Assembly: GCF_016785185.1 (NCBI RefSeq)
Contig: NZ_JAEKDY010000079.1
Reading direction: 5' to 3' (one strand)
Source of the DNA: Heyndrickxia sporothermodurans
GTDB taxonomy: Bacteria > Bacillota > Bacilli > Bacillales > Bacillaceae_C
DNA length: 16,111 bases
Of the stretch, positions 7,299 to 14,017 are shown in pieces. The position numbers and the translations under genes were made by a program. The notes beneath the pieces are model-generated. The model was not told the DNA's origin. It was given only the letters and a program-made list of their open reading frames with translations, and did no database searches. The number at the start of each line of letters is the position of its first letter. Position 1 is the stretch's first letter.

Positions 7299-8267
7299 TC
7301 ATCCATGTAGATGACATGCTGCAAAGTGACCCTTATCTACTTCTTTAAATATTGGTCTTTCAACGAAGCATTTATCCATTGCAAGTGGACATCTCGTATG
7401 AAAAGAGCATCCTTTTGGTGGATTTGCAGGACTTGGAACATCGCCCTGAAGTACAATTCTTTCTTTTTTATGATCCACATCGGCAATAGGGACTGCTGAA
7501 AGTAAGGCTTGAGTATACGGATGTTTCGGATTTTGGTATAATTCTTCACTTTCAGCAAGCTCTACTAATCTACCAAGATACATAACCCCAACGCGATCAC
7601 TAATATGCCTGACAACCCCTAAATCATGGGCAATAAATAAATAAGTCAGATCATACTTTTTCTGAAGATCTTTAAGCAGGTTAAGAACTTGAGCTTGAAT
7701 GGATACATCCAAAGCTGATACAGGTTCATCCGCAACGATTAGTTTTGGATTAAGGCTCAATGCTCTGGCAATTCCAATCCTTTGACGCTGACCACCACTA
7801 AATTGATGGGGATAACGATTGGCATGATAACTGTTTAATCCTACAATTTCCAGCAACTCACGAACCTTTTTTTTGCGAGCTGACTTTTCCTTGACCCCAT
7901 GAACGATTAACGGCTCTTCTAATATGCGTTCAATTGTGTGTCTTGGGTTCAAGGAGGCGTATGGATCTTGAAAAATCATTTGCATTTGCCCGCGAATTTT
8001 CCGAAGCTCTTGTTTAGAAAGAGTAGTAATGTCATTGCCTTCGAAAATAATTTTCCCTTCACTCGGTTCGAGTAATCTCAATAACATTCTGCCTGTTGTT
8101 GATTTTCCACAACCACTTTCACCAACAAGACCCAATGTTTCTCCCTTTTGGATGACAAAAGAAATATCATCTACAGCTTTAACTTCGCCAACTTTTTTAC
8201 CAAAAACACCACCTCGAATAGGGAAGTTCTTTTTTAAATGTTCAATTTTTAAAAGTGGTTCATTCAT
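7299..8267 (-). CDS. Peptide ABC transporter ATP-binding protein, OppF/DppF/AppF type
   Basis: This encodes 322 residues. It has Walker A GESGCGKS (49-56), the Q-loop region QMIFQDPYASLNPR (about 96-109), signature FSGGQRQR (156-163), Walker B IVADEP (177-182) and switch AHD (213-215). The C-terminal oligopeptide-transporter extension has four cysteines at 287, 293, 300 and 318, a pattern associated with iron-sulfur binding in some members of this family. It forms the ATPase pair with the D-type subunit on the cytoplasmic face. Its ATG lies inside the end of the D gene (eight-base overlap), so translation is probably coupled; GGAAGGGAAGG upstream is rather distant. The stop is 48 bases before the binding-protein ATG. 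Confidence 0.94.
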   Translation of the reverse strand: MNEPLLKIEHLKKNFPIRGGVFGKKVGEVKAVDDISFVIQKGETLGLVGESGCGKSTTGRMLLRLLEPSEGKIIFEGNDITTLSKQELRKIRGQMQMIFQDPYASLNPRHTIERILEEPLIVHGVKEKSARKKKVRELLEIVGLNSYHANRYPHQFSGGQRQRIGIARALSLNPKLIVADEPVSALDVSIQAQVLNLLKDLQKKYDLTYLFIAHDLGVVRHISDRVGVMYLGRLVELAESEELYQNPKHPYTQALLSAVPIADVDHKKERIVLQGDVPSPANPPKGCSFHTRCPLAMDKCFVERPIFKEVDKGHFAACHLHG

Positions 8268-9252
8268 TTACTACGCCAACCTTCCCTTCCTCATATAACC
8301 AGCACCTTACTTTTTGTCCATTATCAAGTACTTTTAAATTTGGTGTTTCATCATAGCAACGTGCATGCGCGTGTGGACAGCGTGGTGCAAAATGACAACC
8401 AACTTCAATAGAACCTGGCTTCGGAACATTGCCTGGTATCGAATATAATTGCTCCTTTTTCACTCTCATATCAGGTACAGATTGTATTAAGCCAACTGTA
8501 TATGGATGCTTGGGCTCCTTAAAAATAGTTCTAACATCTGCCTCTTCCACAATTTTCCCGCTGTACATGACAATAACACGCTGACACATTTCTGCAACAA
8601 CCCCTAAATCATGAGTTATCATGATAATGGCTGTATTCGTTTCTTTGTTTAATTTTTTCATTAAATCTAAAATTTGTGCCTGTATTGTTACATCTAAGGC
8701 AGTTGTGGGTTCATCGGCAATTAATAGCATCGGTTCACAAGCAAGTGCCATTGCAATCATGACACGCTGCCTCATCCCTCCGGATAATTGATGAGGGTAT
8801 TCATTGATTAATTGCTCTGCCCTAGGAAGACCCACCTTTTTAAGCATTTGTACCGCATGCTCTTTTGCCTTTTTCTTTGGCCATTTCCGGTGTATTTGAA
8901 CGGCTTCTATTAATTGTTCACCGATGGTAAAGACAGGGTTTAAACTAGTCATCGGCTCTTGGAATATCATCGCAATATCGTTACCGCGAATACTTCTCAT
9001 TCTTTTTTCTGTTGCTTTTGCTATATTTTCTTCATTAAAAAGAATTTCACCTTCAACTTTTCCATTAGCAGTTGGGATTAATCCCATAATAGATAATGAA
9101 GTGACACTTTTACCACAGCCTGATTCCCCTACTATTCCTAAAATTTCTTGCGACTGTACTTGGAAATCAATATCGTTTACAACAGGTATCGTACCATCAT
9201 CTGTTATAAACGTAGTACGTAAAGCCTTTACTTCTAGGACTGGATTTTCCAC
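8260..9252 (-). CDS. Peptide ABC transporter ATP-binding protein, OppD/DppD/AppD type
   Basis: This gives 330 residues from the GTG at 9252. Walker A GESGCGKS lies at 42-49, followed by MIFQEPMTSLNP, signature LSGGMRQR (156-163), Walker B LLIADEP (176-182) and switch THD. The C-terminal extension has cysteines at 286, 292, 299 and 317, matching the four-cysteine pattern of its partner. It is the first gene of the five-gene D-F-A-B-C operon. The frame opens upstream to a TTG at 9273, but the GTG at 9252 has AAAGGAGC six bases before it, and the extra residues would encode the ribosome site itself. The family length of about 330 residues also favours this start. Confidence 0.94.
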   Translation of the reverse strand: MENPVLEVKALRTTFITDDGTIPVVNDIDFQVQSQEILGIVGESGCGKSVTSLSIMGLIPTANGKVEGEILFNEENIAKATEKRMRSIRGNDIAMIFQEPMTSLNPVFTIGEQLIEAVQIHRKWPKKKAKEHAVQMLKKVGLPRAEQLINEYPHQLSGGMRQRVMIAMALACEPMLLIADEPTTALDVTIQAQILDLMKKLNKETNTAIIMITHDLGVVAEMCQRVIVMYSGKIVEEADVRTIFKEPKHPYTVGLIQSVPDMRVKKEQLYSIPGNVPKPGSIEVGCHFAPRCPHAHARCYDETPNLKVLDNGQKVRCWLYEEGKVGVVNE

Positions 9253-9373
9253 TATTTCGCTCCTTTCCACCAATTGGTTTTCGTCGTTGTATGAAGATAG
9301 CTTAGAAATTTAGAAAATCTCTTAAATAAGCTAGTCCTATTTAAATATCATAAATTTAATGTCATTTTTAAAT

Positions 9374-9402
9374 ATTCTACCTTCTTTTAACTTATTTGAA
9401 AA
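9374..9402 (-). promoter_or_regulatory. Candidate sigma-A promoter of the peptide-transporter operon
   Basis: On the minus strand TTTTCA (9397-9402) and TAGAAT (9374-9379) are separated by exactly 17 bases. The -10 matches five of six consensus bases and the -35 four of six. The leader to the first start codon would be about 115 bases. Chance matches are common in such AT-rich DNA. Confidence 0.42.
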
Positions 9403-9416
9403 TAGTTTTTATATAT

Positions 9417-9431
9417 TATTTTCAGAATGTT
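9417..9431. promoter_or_regulatory. Candidate CodY-binding box upstream of the peptide-transporter operon
   Basis: TATTTTCAGAATGTT matches the published CodY consensus AATTTTCWGAAAATT at 12 of 15 positions. It lies about 15 bases upstream of the candidate -35, where CodY could block or hinder RNA polymerase. CodY represses peptide-transport operons in other Firmicutes when branched-chain amino acids and GTP are high. A weaker match (10 of 15) lies inside the leader at 9305-9319. Confidence 0.5.
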
Positions 9432-9563
9432 TTACCTAAATAAAAAAAGAATGCAAAAAACATCCTTTTTTTAACATATTAAAAATATGATTCTATTATG
9501 CGAGAAATATTTTATAGAAATAATAATTTCTTATTGAATGGTTTTTTTCATTTCCAGTTTATA

Positions 9564-9600
9564 AAAAAACAAAGTCACCTATAAAGTGGCTTTGTTTTTT
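9564..9600. terminator. Intrinsic terminator of the yhdT-panF operon
   Basis: AAAAAACAAAGTCAC (9564-9578) pairs with GTGGCTTTGTTTTTT (9586-9600), 15 pairs including one G-U wobble, around a seven-base loop. On the minus strand it is followed by T residues. The panF stop (9579-9581) lies in the loop and its last codons form one arm. Confidence 0.85.
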
Positions 9601-11009
9601 GTAAACAAGGAAACGATTATAAAAATAAATAACGAACATAGTATCGGGATCACAACCGTATGCATGCCGAACGGATTAGGATGGAAACGATCAAAAAATA
9701 TATATAACCCCATTCCTATTATCATAGAAGAGAAGGCTCCATACTTATTTCCGTTTTTCCAATAAAGCCCCATAACAATTGGCCAAATAAATACAGCTTC
9801 TAACCCACCAAAAGAAAATAAATTTAACCATATTAAGAGTTCAGGTGGATGAATGGCAAGTACTAGAACTGCGATGCCGATAATAGAAGTCGTAAAAAAG
9901 CTTATCTGTTTTACTTTTTTAATGCTTGGCTCCTTATTTATAAAACCTATGTATAAATCCTTAACGATCGCCGATGAAACAAGTATTAATACGGAATTTA
10001 CCGTTGACATAATTGCTGCCATAGGTGCTGCAAGAACGATGCCGGCAGCCCAGGCAGGTAGAACCTTCATTGTAATAATAGGCATTACTGTGTCAGCGTC
10101 TTCAATTCCTGGTGCAATTGCTCTTGCGAGGACTCCGATTAAATGCATCCCAAACATAATGATTCCAATAACAACTGTTCCGATTAGTATTGCCCGATGC
10201 ATCGCCTTTGCATTTTTATATGACATTGCTCGAACGGCAATTTGCGGTAGCCCTACGACACCGACTCCTACAAGAATCCAGAAACTAGAGATGTACAAAG
10301 GAGTTAATGATCGATCCGCGCCATAAGGACTCAATAAATTTGGATTTTGATGTTTCAAATCAGCCATAATATTTTCAATACCGCCACCTGCAATTAAAGT
10401 AGCGACTAATAATAGAATTGTTCCTCCAAGCATGACGATTCCTTGGAGAGTATCGGTTATAGCAACGGCACGGAATCCCCCAATAATAACATAAATGAGT
10501 ACAGATACAGCAAAAATAAATAATGCAGTCGTGTAGGAAACACCTAATATTGATTCCATTAATCTCGCTCCGCCTACCCACTGAGCAATCATAGATGAGA
10601 ACAGAAAGATAACAATACTAATGGCTGCAATGATTGTAACCCAATTTGACTGATATCTTGCTTTTAAAAAATCAATCAGTGTAATCGCATTATATTTACG
10701 TGAAATAATCGCAAACTTCTTACCTAAAACCATTAATACAAAATAACCGGTAACAACTTGTGTCATAGCCAATAGCACCCATGCTAATCCATAATTATAT
10801 GCAGCCCCAGGGCCACCGATAAAGCTGCTTCCACTACCATAAGTCGCAACCATTGTCATCGCTAATATAAAACCGCCCATTTGTCTACTACCTAAAAAGT
10901 ATTCTTGAATAAAAGAATCAGTGCTTTTTATATAACGTGACGCTAATAAACCTACAATAAAAAATAATAGTAAAAATATAACTAGAGGAATAATTACTTG
11001 AATATTCAT
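9579..11009 (-). CDS. panF: Sodium/pantothenate symporter (sodium:solute symporter family)
   Basis: This encodes 476 residues, dominated by about 12-13 hydrophobic segments. It carries the features of the sodium:solute symporter family: an N-terminal FFLGSRQMGGF segment, the TYGSGSSFIGGPGAAY segment, and the AAPMAAIMSTVNS region that lines the sodium site. PanF imports pantothenate (vitamin B5, the coenzyme A precursor) with sodium. The assignment rests on the overall sequence and on the preceding YhdT gene, which is the conserved partner of panF. Its ATG overlaps the yhdT stop by four bases. Related members carry proline or other solutes, so substrate identity is inferred from context. Confidence 0.88.
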   Translation of the reverse strand: MNIQVIIPLVIFLLLFFIVGLLASRYIKSTDSFIQEYFLGSRQMGGFILAMTMVATYGSGSSFIGGPGAAYNYGLAWVLLAMTQVVTGYFVLMVLGKKFAIISRKYNAITLIDFLKARYQSNWVTIIAAISIVIFLFSSMIAQWVGGARLMESILGVSYTTALFIFAVSVLIYVIIGGFRAVAITDTLQGIVMLGGTILLLVATLIAGGGIENIMADLKHQNPNLLSPYGADRSLTPLYISSFWILVGVGVVGLPQIAVRAMSYKNAKAMHRAILIGTVVIGIIMFGMHLIGVLARAIAPGIEDADTVMPIITMKVLPAWAAGIVLAAPMAAIMSTVNSVLILVSSAIVKDLYIGFINKEPSIKKVKQISFFTTSIIGIAVLVLAIHPPELLIWLNLFSFGGLEAVFIWPIVMGLYWKNGNKYGAFSSMIIGMGLYIFFDRFHPNPFGMHTVVIPILCSLFIFIIVSLFTKNKATL

Positions 11010-11272
11010 TTTCCACCACTTTCCTCATTTTCAAAAGGAACTTCCTTGAAAAAAAACTTAACTGCAATAAATACTAAAAATACAATAACGATAAAGCCAA
11101 TAACACAACTATAAAAAAACCAAGCAGGTAATCCTAAAATATATGTATATTCTTCTACCTTTCCACTTCCAAACCCATAAGCAAATCCAAACCACCAAAG
11201 GAAATGGATGATAGCAAGTCCAACACCAATCCATGCCTCCCTATGAGCAATCTTATATCGGCGATCATTCAC
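11006..11272 (-). CDS. yhdT: YhdT family small membrane protein, partner of PanF
   Basis: An 88-residue protein with two membrane segments at about 14-34 and 49-73, a basic N-terminus and an acidic C-terminal tail. The sequence HREAWIGVGL and the W-rich first helix (FLWWFGFAYGFG) are typical of YhdT (DUF997), which sits next to panF in many bacteria. It starts with GTG at 11272, with AAAGGGGGG six bases upstream; the nearby ATG is out of frame. The stop overlaps the panF ATG by four bases, indicating a coupled pair. Its biochemical role is not established; it may be an accessory subunit or assembly factor for the symporter. Confidence 0.88.
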   Translation of the reverse strand: MNDRRYKIAHREAWIGVGLAIIHFLWWFGFAYGFGSGKVEEYTYILGLPAWFFYSCVIGFIVIVFLVFIAVKFFFKEVPFENEESGGK

Positions 11273-11337
11273 TTTTGTCCCCCCTTTCTTACCATTTAAA
11301 CTTGTCCATAGAAAAATGGAAAACTTTTCAATTAAGT

Positions 11338-12117
11338 TTACATAATCAAATTATTATTCACTTGTTTATTAATAAACAAAGTAATTAATTCATTCACCTT
11401 TTTATCTTTTTTCGTTGGTAACTGATGTCCCGCTCCTTTAATAAAGTGAATTTCAGTGTCAATAATTTTCGGATATAATTTAACATGATGGTTAATTACA
11501 TCTGACATCGTTCCATACATTAGCAATAATGGTGCATTTAATAAAGATAATCTTCCTACACAATTAAAGTATAATGATTCAATATAAAACTGTCTCCAAG
11601 TAAACCGGTTTGATTTCAAAATATGTTCATATAGCTCTAATTGCAATGCTTTTTCACTAAAATGGCTAATAGATAATATTTTGGCTAATATTTTTGGCGC
11701 AAACATAACCATATTAATCCCTATTTGATGTTCCACTTTCAACAATTCATTTGCGATTTTTGGGTACCCACTTGATAATATAACACCTTTTACATTCATT
11801 GGGTATTGAATTGCATATTCTTGTACAATTATACCACCTGCAGAATACCCAAATAAAAACAATGCACTTTCTTCAGCATGTTTTCGTACCGCTTCTATTT
11901 CTTTCATATAAAGTGATATGGTCATACTTCCATCCGATGAGGTGCTGTCTCCATGCCCTGAAAAATCAGGTATTAGTAAACGAAATTTGCTTTGAAGAGC
12001 TAATTGTTTCATAAATGTTTTCCTCCCCATTCCAGGTGGATGAACAAATAAAATAGCAGGTCCTACTCCATAATCGTCATAAAATATCTTTGAATTCCCA
12101 CAAATAGCAACTGGCAT
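11338..12117 (-). CDS. Alpha/beta-hydrolase fold protein, function unknown
   Basis: This encodes 259 residues. The alpha/beta-hydrolase landmarks are in order: oxyanion-hole motif HPPGMG (26-31), strand and turn LLIPDFSGHGDS (47-58), nucleophile elbow GYSAGG with S92, the probable acid D206 after LLLMYGTMSD, and the catalytic H231 in GAGHQLP. The cap between about residues 115 and 185 is helical. No signal peptide is visible, so it is probably cytoplasmic. The ATG has AAAAGGAGC at a good distance upstream. It precedes yhdT-panF by 65 bases on the same strand, with no strong terminator between, so cotranscription is possible. Substrate cannot be predicted; esterase, lactonase or carboxylesterase-like activities are all compatible. 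Confidence 0.88.
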   Translation of the reverse strand: MPVAICGNSKIFYDDYGVGPAILFVHPPGMGRKTFMKQLALQSKFRLLIPDFSGHGDSTSSDGSMTISLYMKEIEAVRKHAEESALFLFGYSAGGIIVQEYAIQYPMNVKGVILSSGYPKIANELLKVEHQIGINMVMFAPKILAKILSISHFSEKALQLELYEHILKSNRFTWRQFYIESLYFNCVGRLSLLNAPLLLMYGTMSDVINHHVKLYPKIIDTEIHFIKGAGHQLPTKKDKKVNELITLFINKQVNNNLIM

Positions 12118-12213
12118 AATCGGCTCCTTTTTAAATTTTTACCACTAGTTTTTACGAATTTAATTGAAATATGAAAAAAGAAAAGGGTGAACAAATTAAA
12201 ATTGCATAAACAC

Positions 12214-12242
12214 TTGTCAATTTGCATAGGTTCTGATAGATA
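12214..12242 (+). promoter_or_regulatory. Weak candidate promoter for the small anchored protein
   Basis: TTGTCA (12214-12219) and TAGATA (12237-12242) are separated by 17 bases, about 40 bases upstream of the TTG start. The -35 matches five of six consensus bases; the -10 is poor. Confidence 0.28.
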
Positions 12243-12279
12243 GTTTCTGTTTTTACGATAAAGTTAGGAGTGGGAGAAT

Positions 12280-12621
12280 TTGAAAAGAAAAAAATATAAA
12301 ATAATTACATCAATATTTTTAATAGGGGTATTGGTCTTTCTTGCTTATATAAATACGATTACCGAAAGTGAAATAAATAATGTTCATGTGAGTTTGCCTG
12401 TAAATGCAATCGAAAATGAAAAAACAATTACGAATGATTTAAATCCTATTTTGGAATATAAACTCGTCAATTCAAAAAAAGATAAAGAGGAAGGTTATGT
12501 GGTTGAAACATATAGAGAATATGAAATTTATAAGAATAAAAATGGAACGATCGACAAAACCGTCCCTACCGATAATTATAATTATTTAAAATATAAAATT
12601 ACTGAGAGCGACAATGAATAG
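12280..12621 (+). CDS. Small membrane-anchored or secreted protein, unknown function
   Basis: This encodes 113 residues from a TTG start, the only start in frame after an upstream stop; AGGAG lies nine bases before it. The N-terminus is strongly basic (KRKKYK), followed by one hydrophobic helix at about 8-24 with no lipobox or clear cleavage site. It is therefore probably an N-anchored protein with an outward domain. The outer part (25-113) is hydrophilic and rich in Lys, Glu, Asn and Tyr, including a YVVETYREYEIYKNKNG stretch that looks beta-rich. I do not recognise a domain. It stands alone between the divergent hydrolase gene and the YndM-family gene, and is followed by its own strong terminator. 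Confidence 0.7.
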   Translation: MKRKKYKIITSIFLIGVLVFLAYINTITESEINNVHVSLPVNAIENEKTITNDLNPILEYKLVNSKKDKEEGYVVETYREYEIYKNKNGTIDKTVPTDNYNYLKYKITESDNE

Positions 12622-12640
12622 TTTTACGCATTCTTAGTTT

Positions 12641-12679
12641 AAAAAAACTACTTAATCATTTTGGTTAAGTAGTTTTTTT
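12641..12679. terminator. Long intrinsic terminator after the small anchored-protein gene
   Basis: AAAAAAACTACTTAATCA (12641-12658) pairs with TGGTTAAGTAGTTTTTTT (12662-12679), 18 pairs including one G-U, around a three-base loop. The arm ends in seven T for plus-strand transcripts. Confidence 0.88.
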
Positions 12680-12742
12680 ATGAATAAAATGAACGATTTA
12701 ATAAAAAAATAACAGCATATCATCCTAAAAGGGGTTCATACA

Positions 12743-13198
12743 ATGAAGACATTAACTGCATTAGCTATTAAGTTCATTGCTTCCTTTATCGCTCTGTTTG
12801 TTATACTCGGGTTATTCTACGGCATGTCAATTCAAAGTGTCATTTTAATTACTGCTGTTATTGGTGTAATCTCATATATTATTGGGGATAAATTGCTTTT
12901 ACCCCGCACCAATAACGTAGTGGCAACTTCCGTCGATTTTGGTTTGTCCTTTCTGATCATATGGTCAATCGTCTCGTACGGAAACATTGACAACTATCGT
13001 GCGTTGTTCTGGGCTTCAATTATCGGTGGATTGGGTATTGCTTTCTGTGAGTATTTTTTTCACATTTATCTGTTTAGAAGATTTTATCCTCAAGAGCAAA
13101 TAAGTAAACGGCGGATCTCAGCAATGCATTATGCAACGGAAGCTTCGGAGGAAATTACACCTGTAAAAAAGAGACAAAAGACAAAAACTAATAGATGA
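12743..13198 (+). CDS. YndM-family (DUF2512) membrane protein
   Basis: A 151-residue integral membrane protein with four hydrophobic segments at about 8-28, 31-50, 65-82 and 87-112. A basic cytoplasmic tail of about 35 residues follows, containing SKRRISAMHYA and ending KKRQKTKTNR. The topology, the IIGDKLLLPRTNN motif after the second helix and the length match the YndM/DUF2512 family found mainly in spore-forming bacilli, whose function is unknown. AAGGGG eight bases before the ATG supports the start. It is a single-gene unit bounded by terminators on both sides. Confidence 0.85.
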   Translation: MKTLTALAIKFIASFIALFVILGLFYGMSIQSVILITAVIGVISYIIGDKLLLPRTNNVVATSVDFGLSFLIIWSIVSYGNIDNYRALFWASIIGGLGIAFCEYFFHIYLFRRFYPQEQISKRRISAMHYATEASEEITPVKKRQKTKTNR

Positions 13199-13206
13199 GA
13201 AATTGA

Positions 13207-13236
13207 AAAGGTGGTCATATAGACCACCTTTCATTT
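13207..13236 (+). terminator. Intrinsic terminator after the YndM-family gene
   Basis: AAAGGTGGTC (13207-13216) pairs perfectly with GACCACCTTT (13222-13231) around ATATA, followed by CATTTTTT. Confidence 0.85.
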
Positions 13237-13313
13237 TTTAAATTATAATTTGTCGTACAAGCAATCACTTCTGAATAAACTATATTACTTATACTATTTG
13301 GAGGGTTGCATGA

Positions 13314-13941
13314 ATGTCTGTCTTTTTCAGTTATATTATTTTAGGTATATCCTTGGCAGCTCCTATTGGTCCAATTAATGCTGCTCAATTGGATAAGGGA
13401 ATAAAAAATGGTTTCCTTCATTCTTGGGTATTAGGCATCGGAGCGATGACAGCAGATATCTTTTATATGTTATGTGTTTATTTTTGGATTCGTAAACTTT
13501 TTGGAGGTACCTATTTTAAAGATTTTTCTTTATTTATTTGGCTGTTTTGTTTTAATTTACACTGGTATCGAAAGTATGTTTGCTGCAAAAAACCTTTCTT
13601 CTACTAATCATCGGTCAAAAGATTCATTACGGAAATCTTTTTCATCCGGTTTTATTATGTCGATATCCAATCCACTTTCTATTCTTTTTTGGATTGGAAT
13701 TTATGGTTCTGTTTTAGCTAAATCCATTCAAACCGCTCATTCACACGATATTATCCTACATAGTATGGCCATTTTCATTGGATTATTTCTATGGGATGTA
13801 ACAATGGCCGTTGTAGCTAGCAGTTTTCGAAAATGGTTAAGCTCTCGTCTGTTAACGTGGATATCTTTTGTTTCCGGCCTAGGTTTAATTGGCTTTGGAA
13901 TTTATTTCGGAAAAGAAGCGATTATATTTTTATTCTTTTAA
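13314..13941 (+). pseudogene. LysE-family amino-acid/metabolite exporter with a one-base frameshift
   Basis: Two overlapping frames together make one LysE-family protein. The ATG at 13314 (TTGGAGGG upstream) opens ISLAAPIGPINAAQLDKGIK, the typical LysE start region with Pro-Ile-Gly-Pro. That frame goes astray after MLCVYF and stops at 13607. The +1 frame continues the protein as GFVNFLEVPILK through to 13941. Removing one T from the five-T run at 13481-13485 joins them into about 208 residues, the usual family length, with about six membrane segments. Members export amino acids or related small molecules. The break could be a true mutation, a sequencing error in a short homopolymer, or, least likely, a slippage site. 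Codon use and the downstream half look intact, so the lesion is recent or artificial. Confidence 0.85.
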
Positions 13942-13980
13942 AACATTCTACTCATACGAATCCTCTCTGCTATACCAAAT

Positions 13981-14017
13981 AAAAAATAATCCCCTTTAAT
14001 AAAGGGGATTATTTTTT
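13981..14017. terminator. Bidirectional intrinsic terminator between the LysE-family gene and ltaS
   Basis: AAAAAATAATCCCCTTT (13981-13997) pairs perfectly over 17 bases with AAAGGGGATTATTTTTT (14001-14017) around a three-base loop. It has a T-rich arm in both directions and overlaps the ltaS stop codon (14016-14018). Confidence 0.92.

Larger units (their letters stand above)
9253..9578. other. Promoter and leader region of the peptide-transporter operon
   Basis: AT-rich, with no gene. It holds a CodY-box candidate (9417-9431) and a sigma-A promoter candidate (9374-9402). A leader inverted repeat TAGCTTA (9298-9304) and TAAGCTA (9327-9333) has a 22-base spacer. A weak A/T-rich stem with one mismatch covers 9442-9472, with a T run on either strand. 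The panF terminator begins at 9564. Confidence 0.55.

Noticed and set aside
8924..9313. 129-codon plus-strand frame over the D-type ATPase gene
   Set aside because: It is antisense to conserved Walker A-region codons, with no ribosome site or recognisable domain.
9442..9472. A/T-rich hairpin as a further terminator
   Set aside because: The stem is mostly A-T with a mismatch, and no gene ends there on either strand; such runs are expected in AT-rich spacer.
9853..10326. 157-codon plus-strand frame inside panF
   Set aside because: It is antisense to a well-supported symporter gene and consists of the residues expected from the complement of membrane-protein codons.
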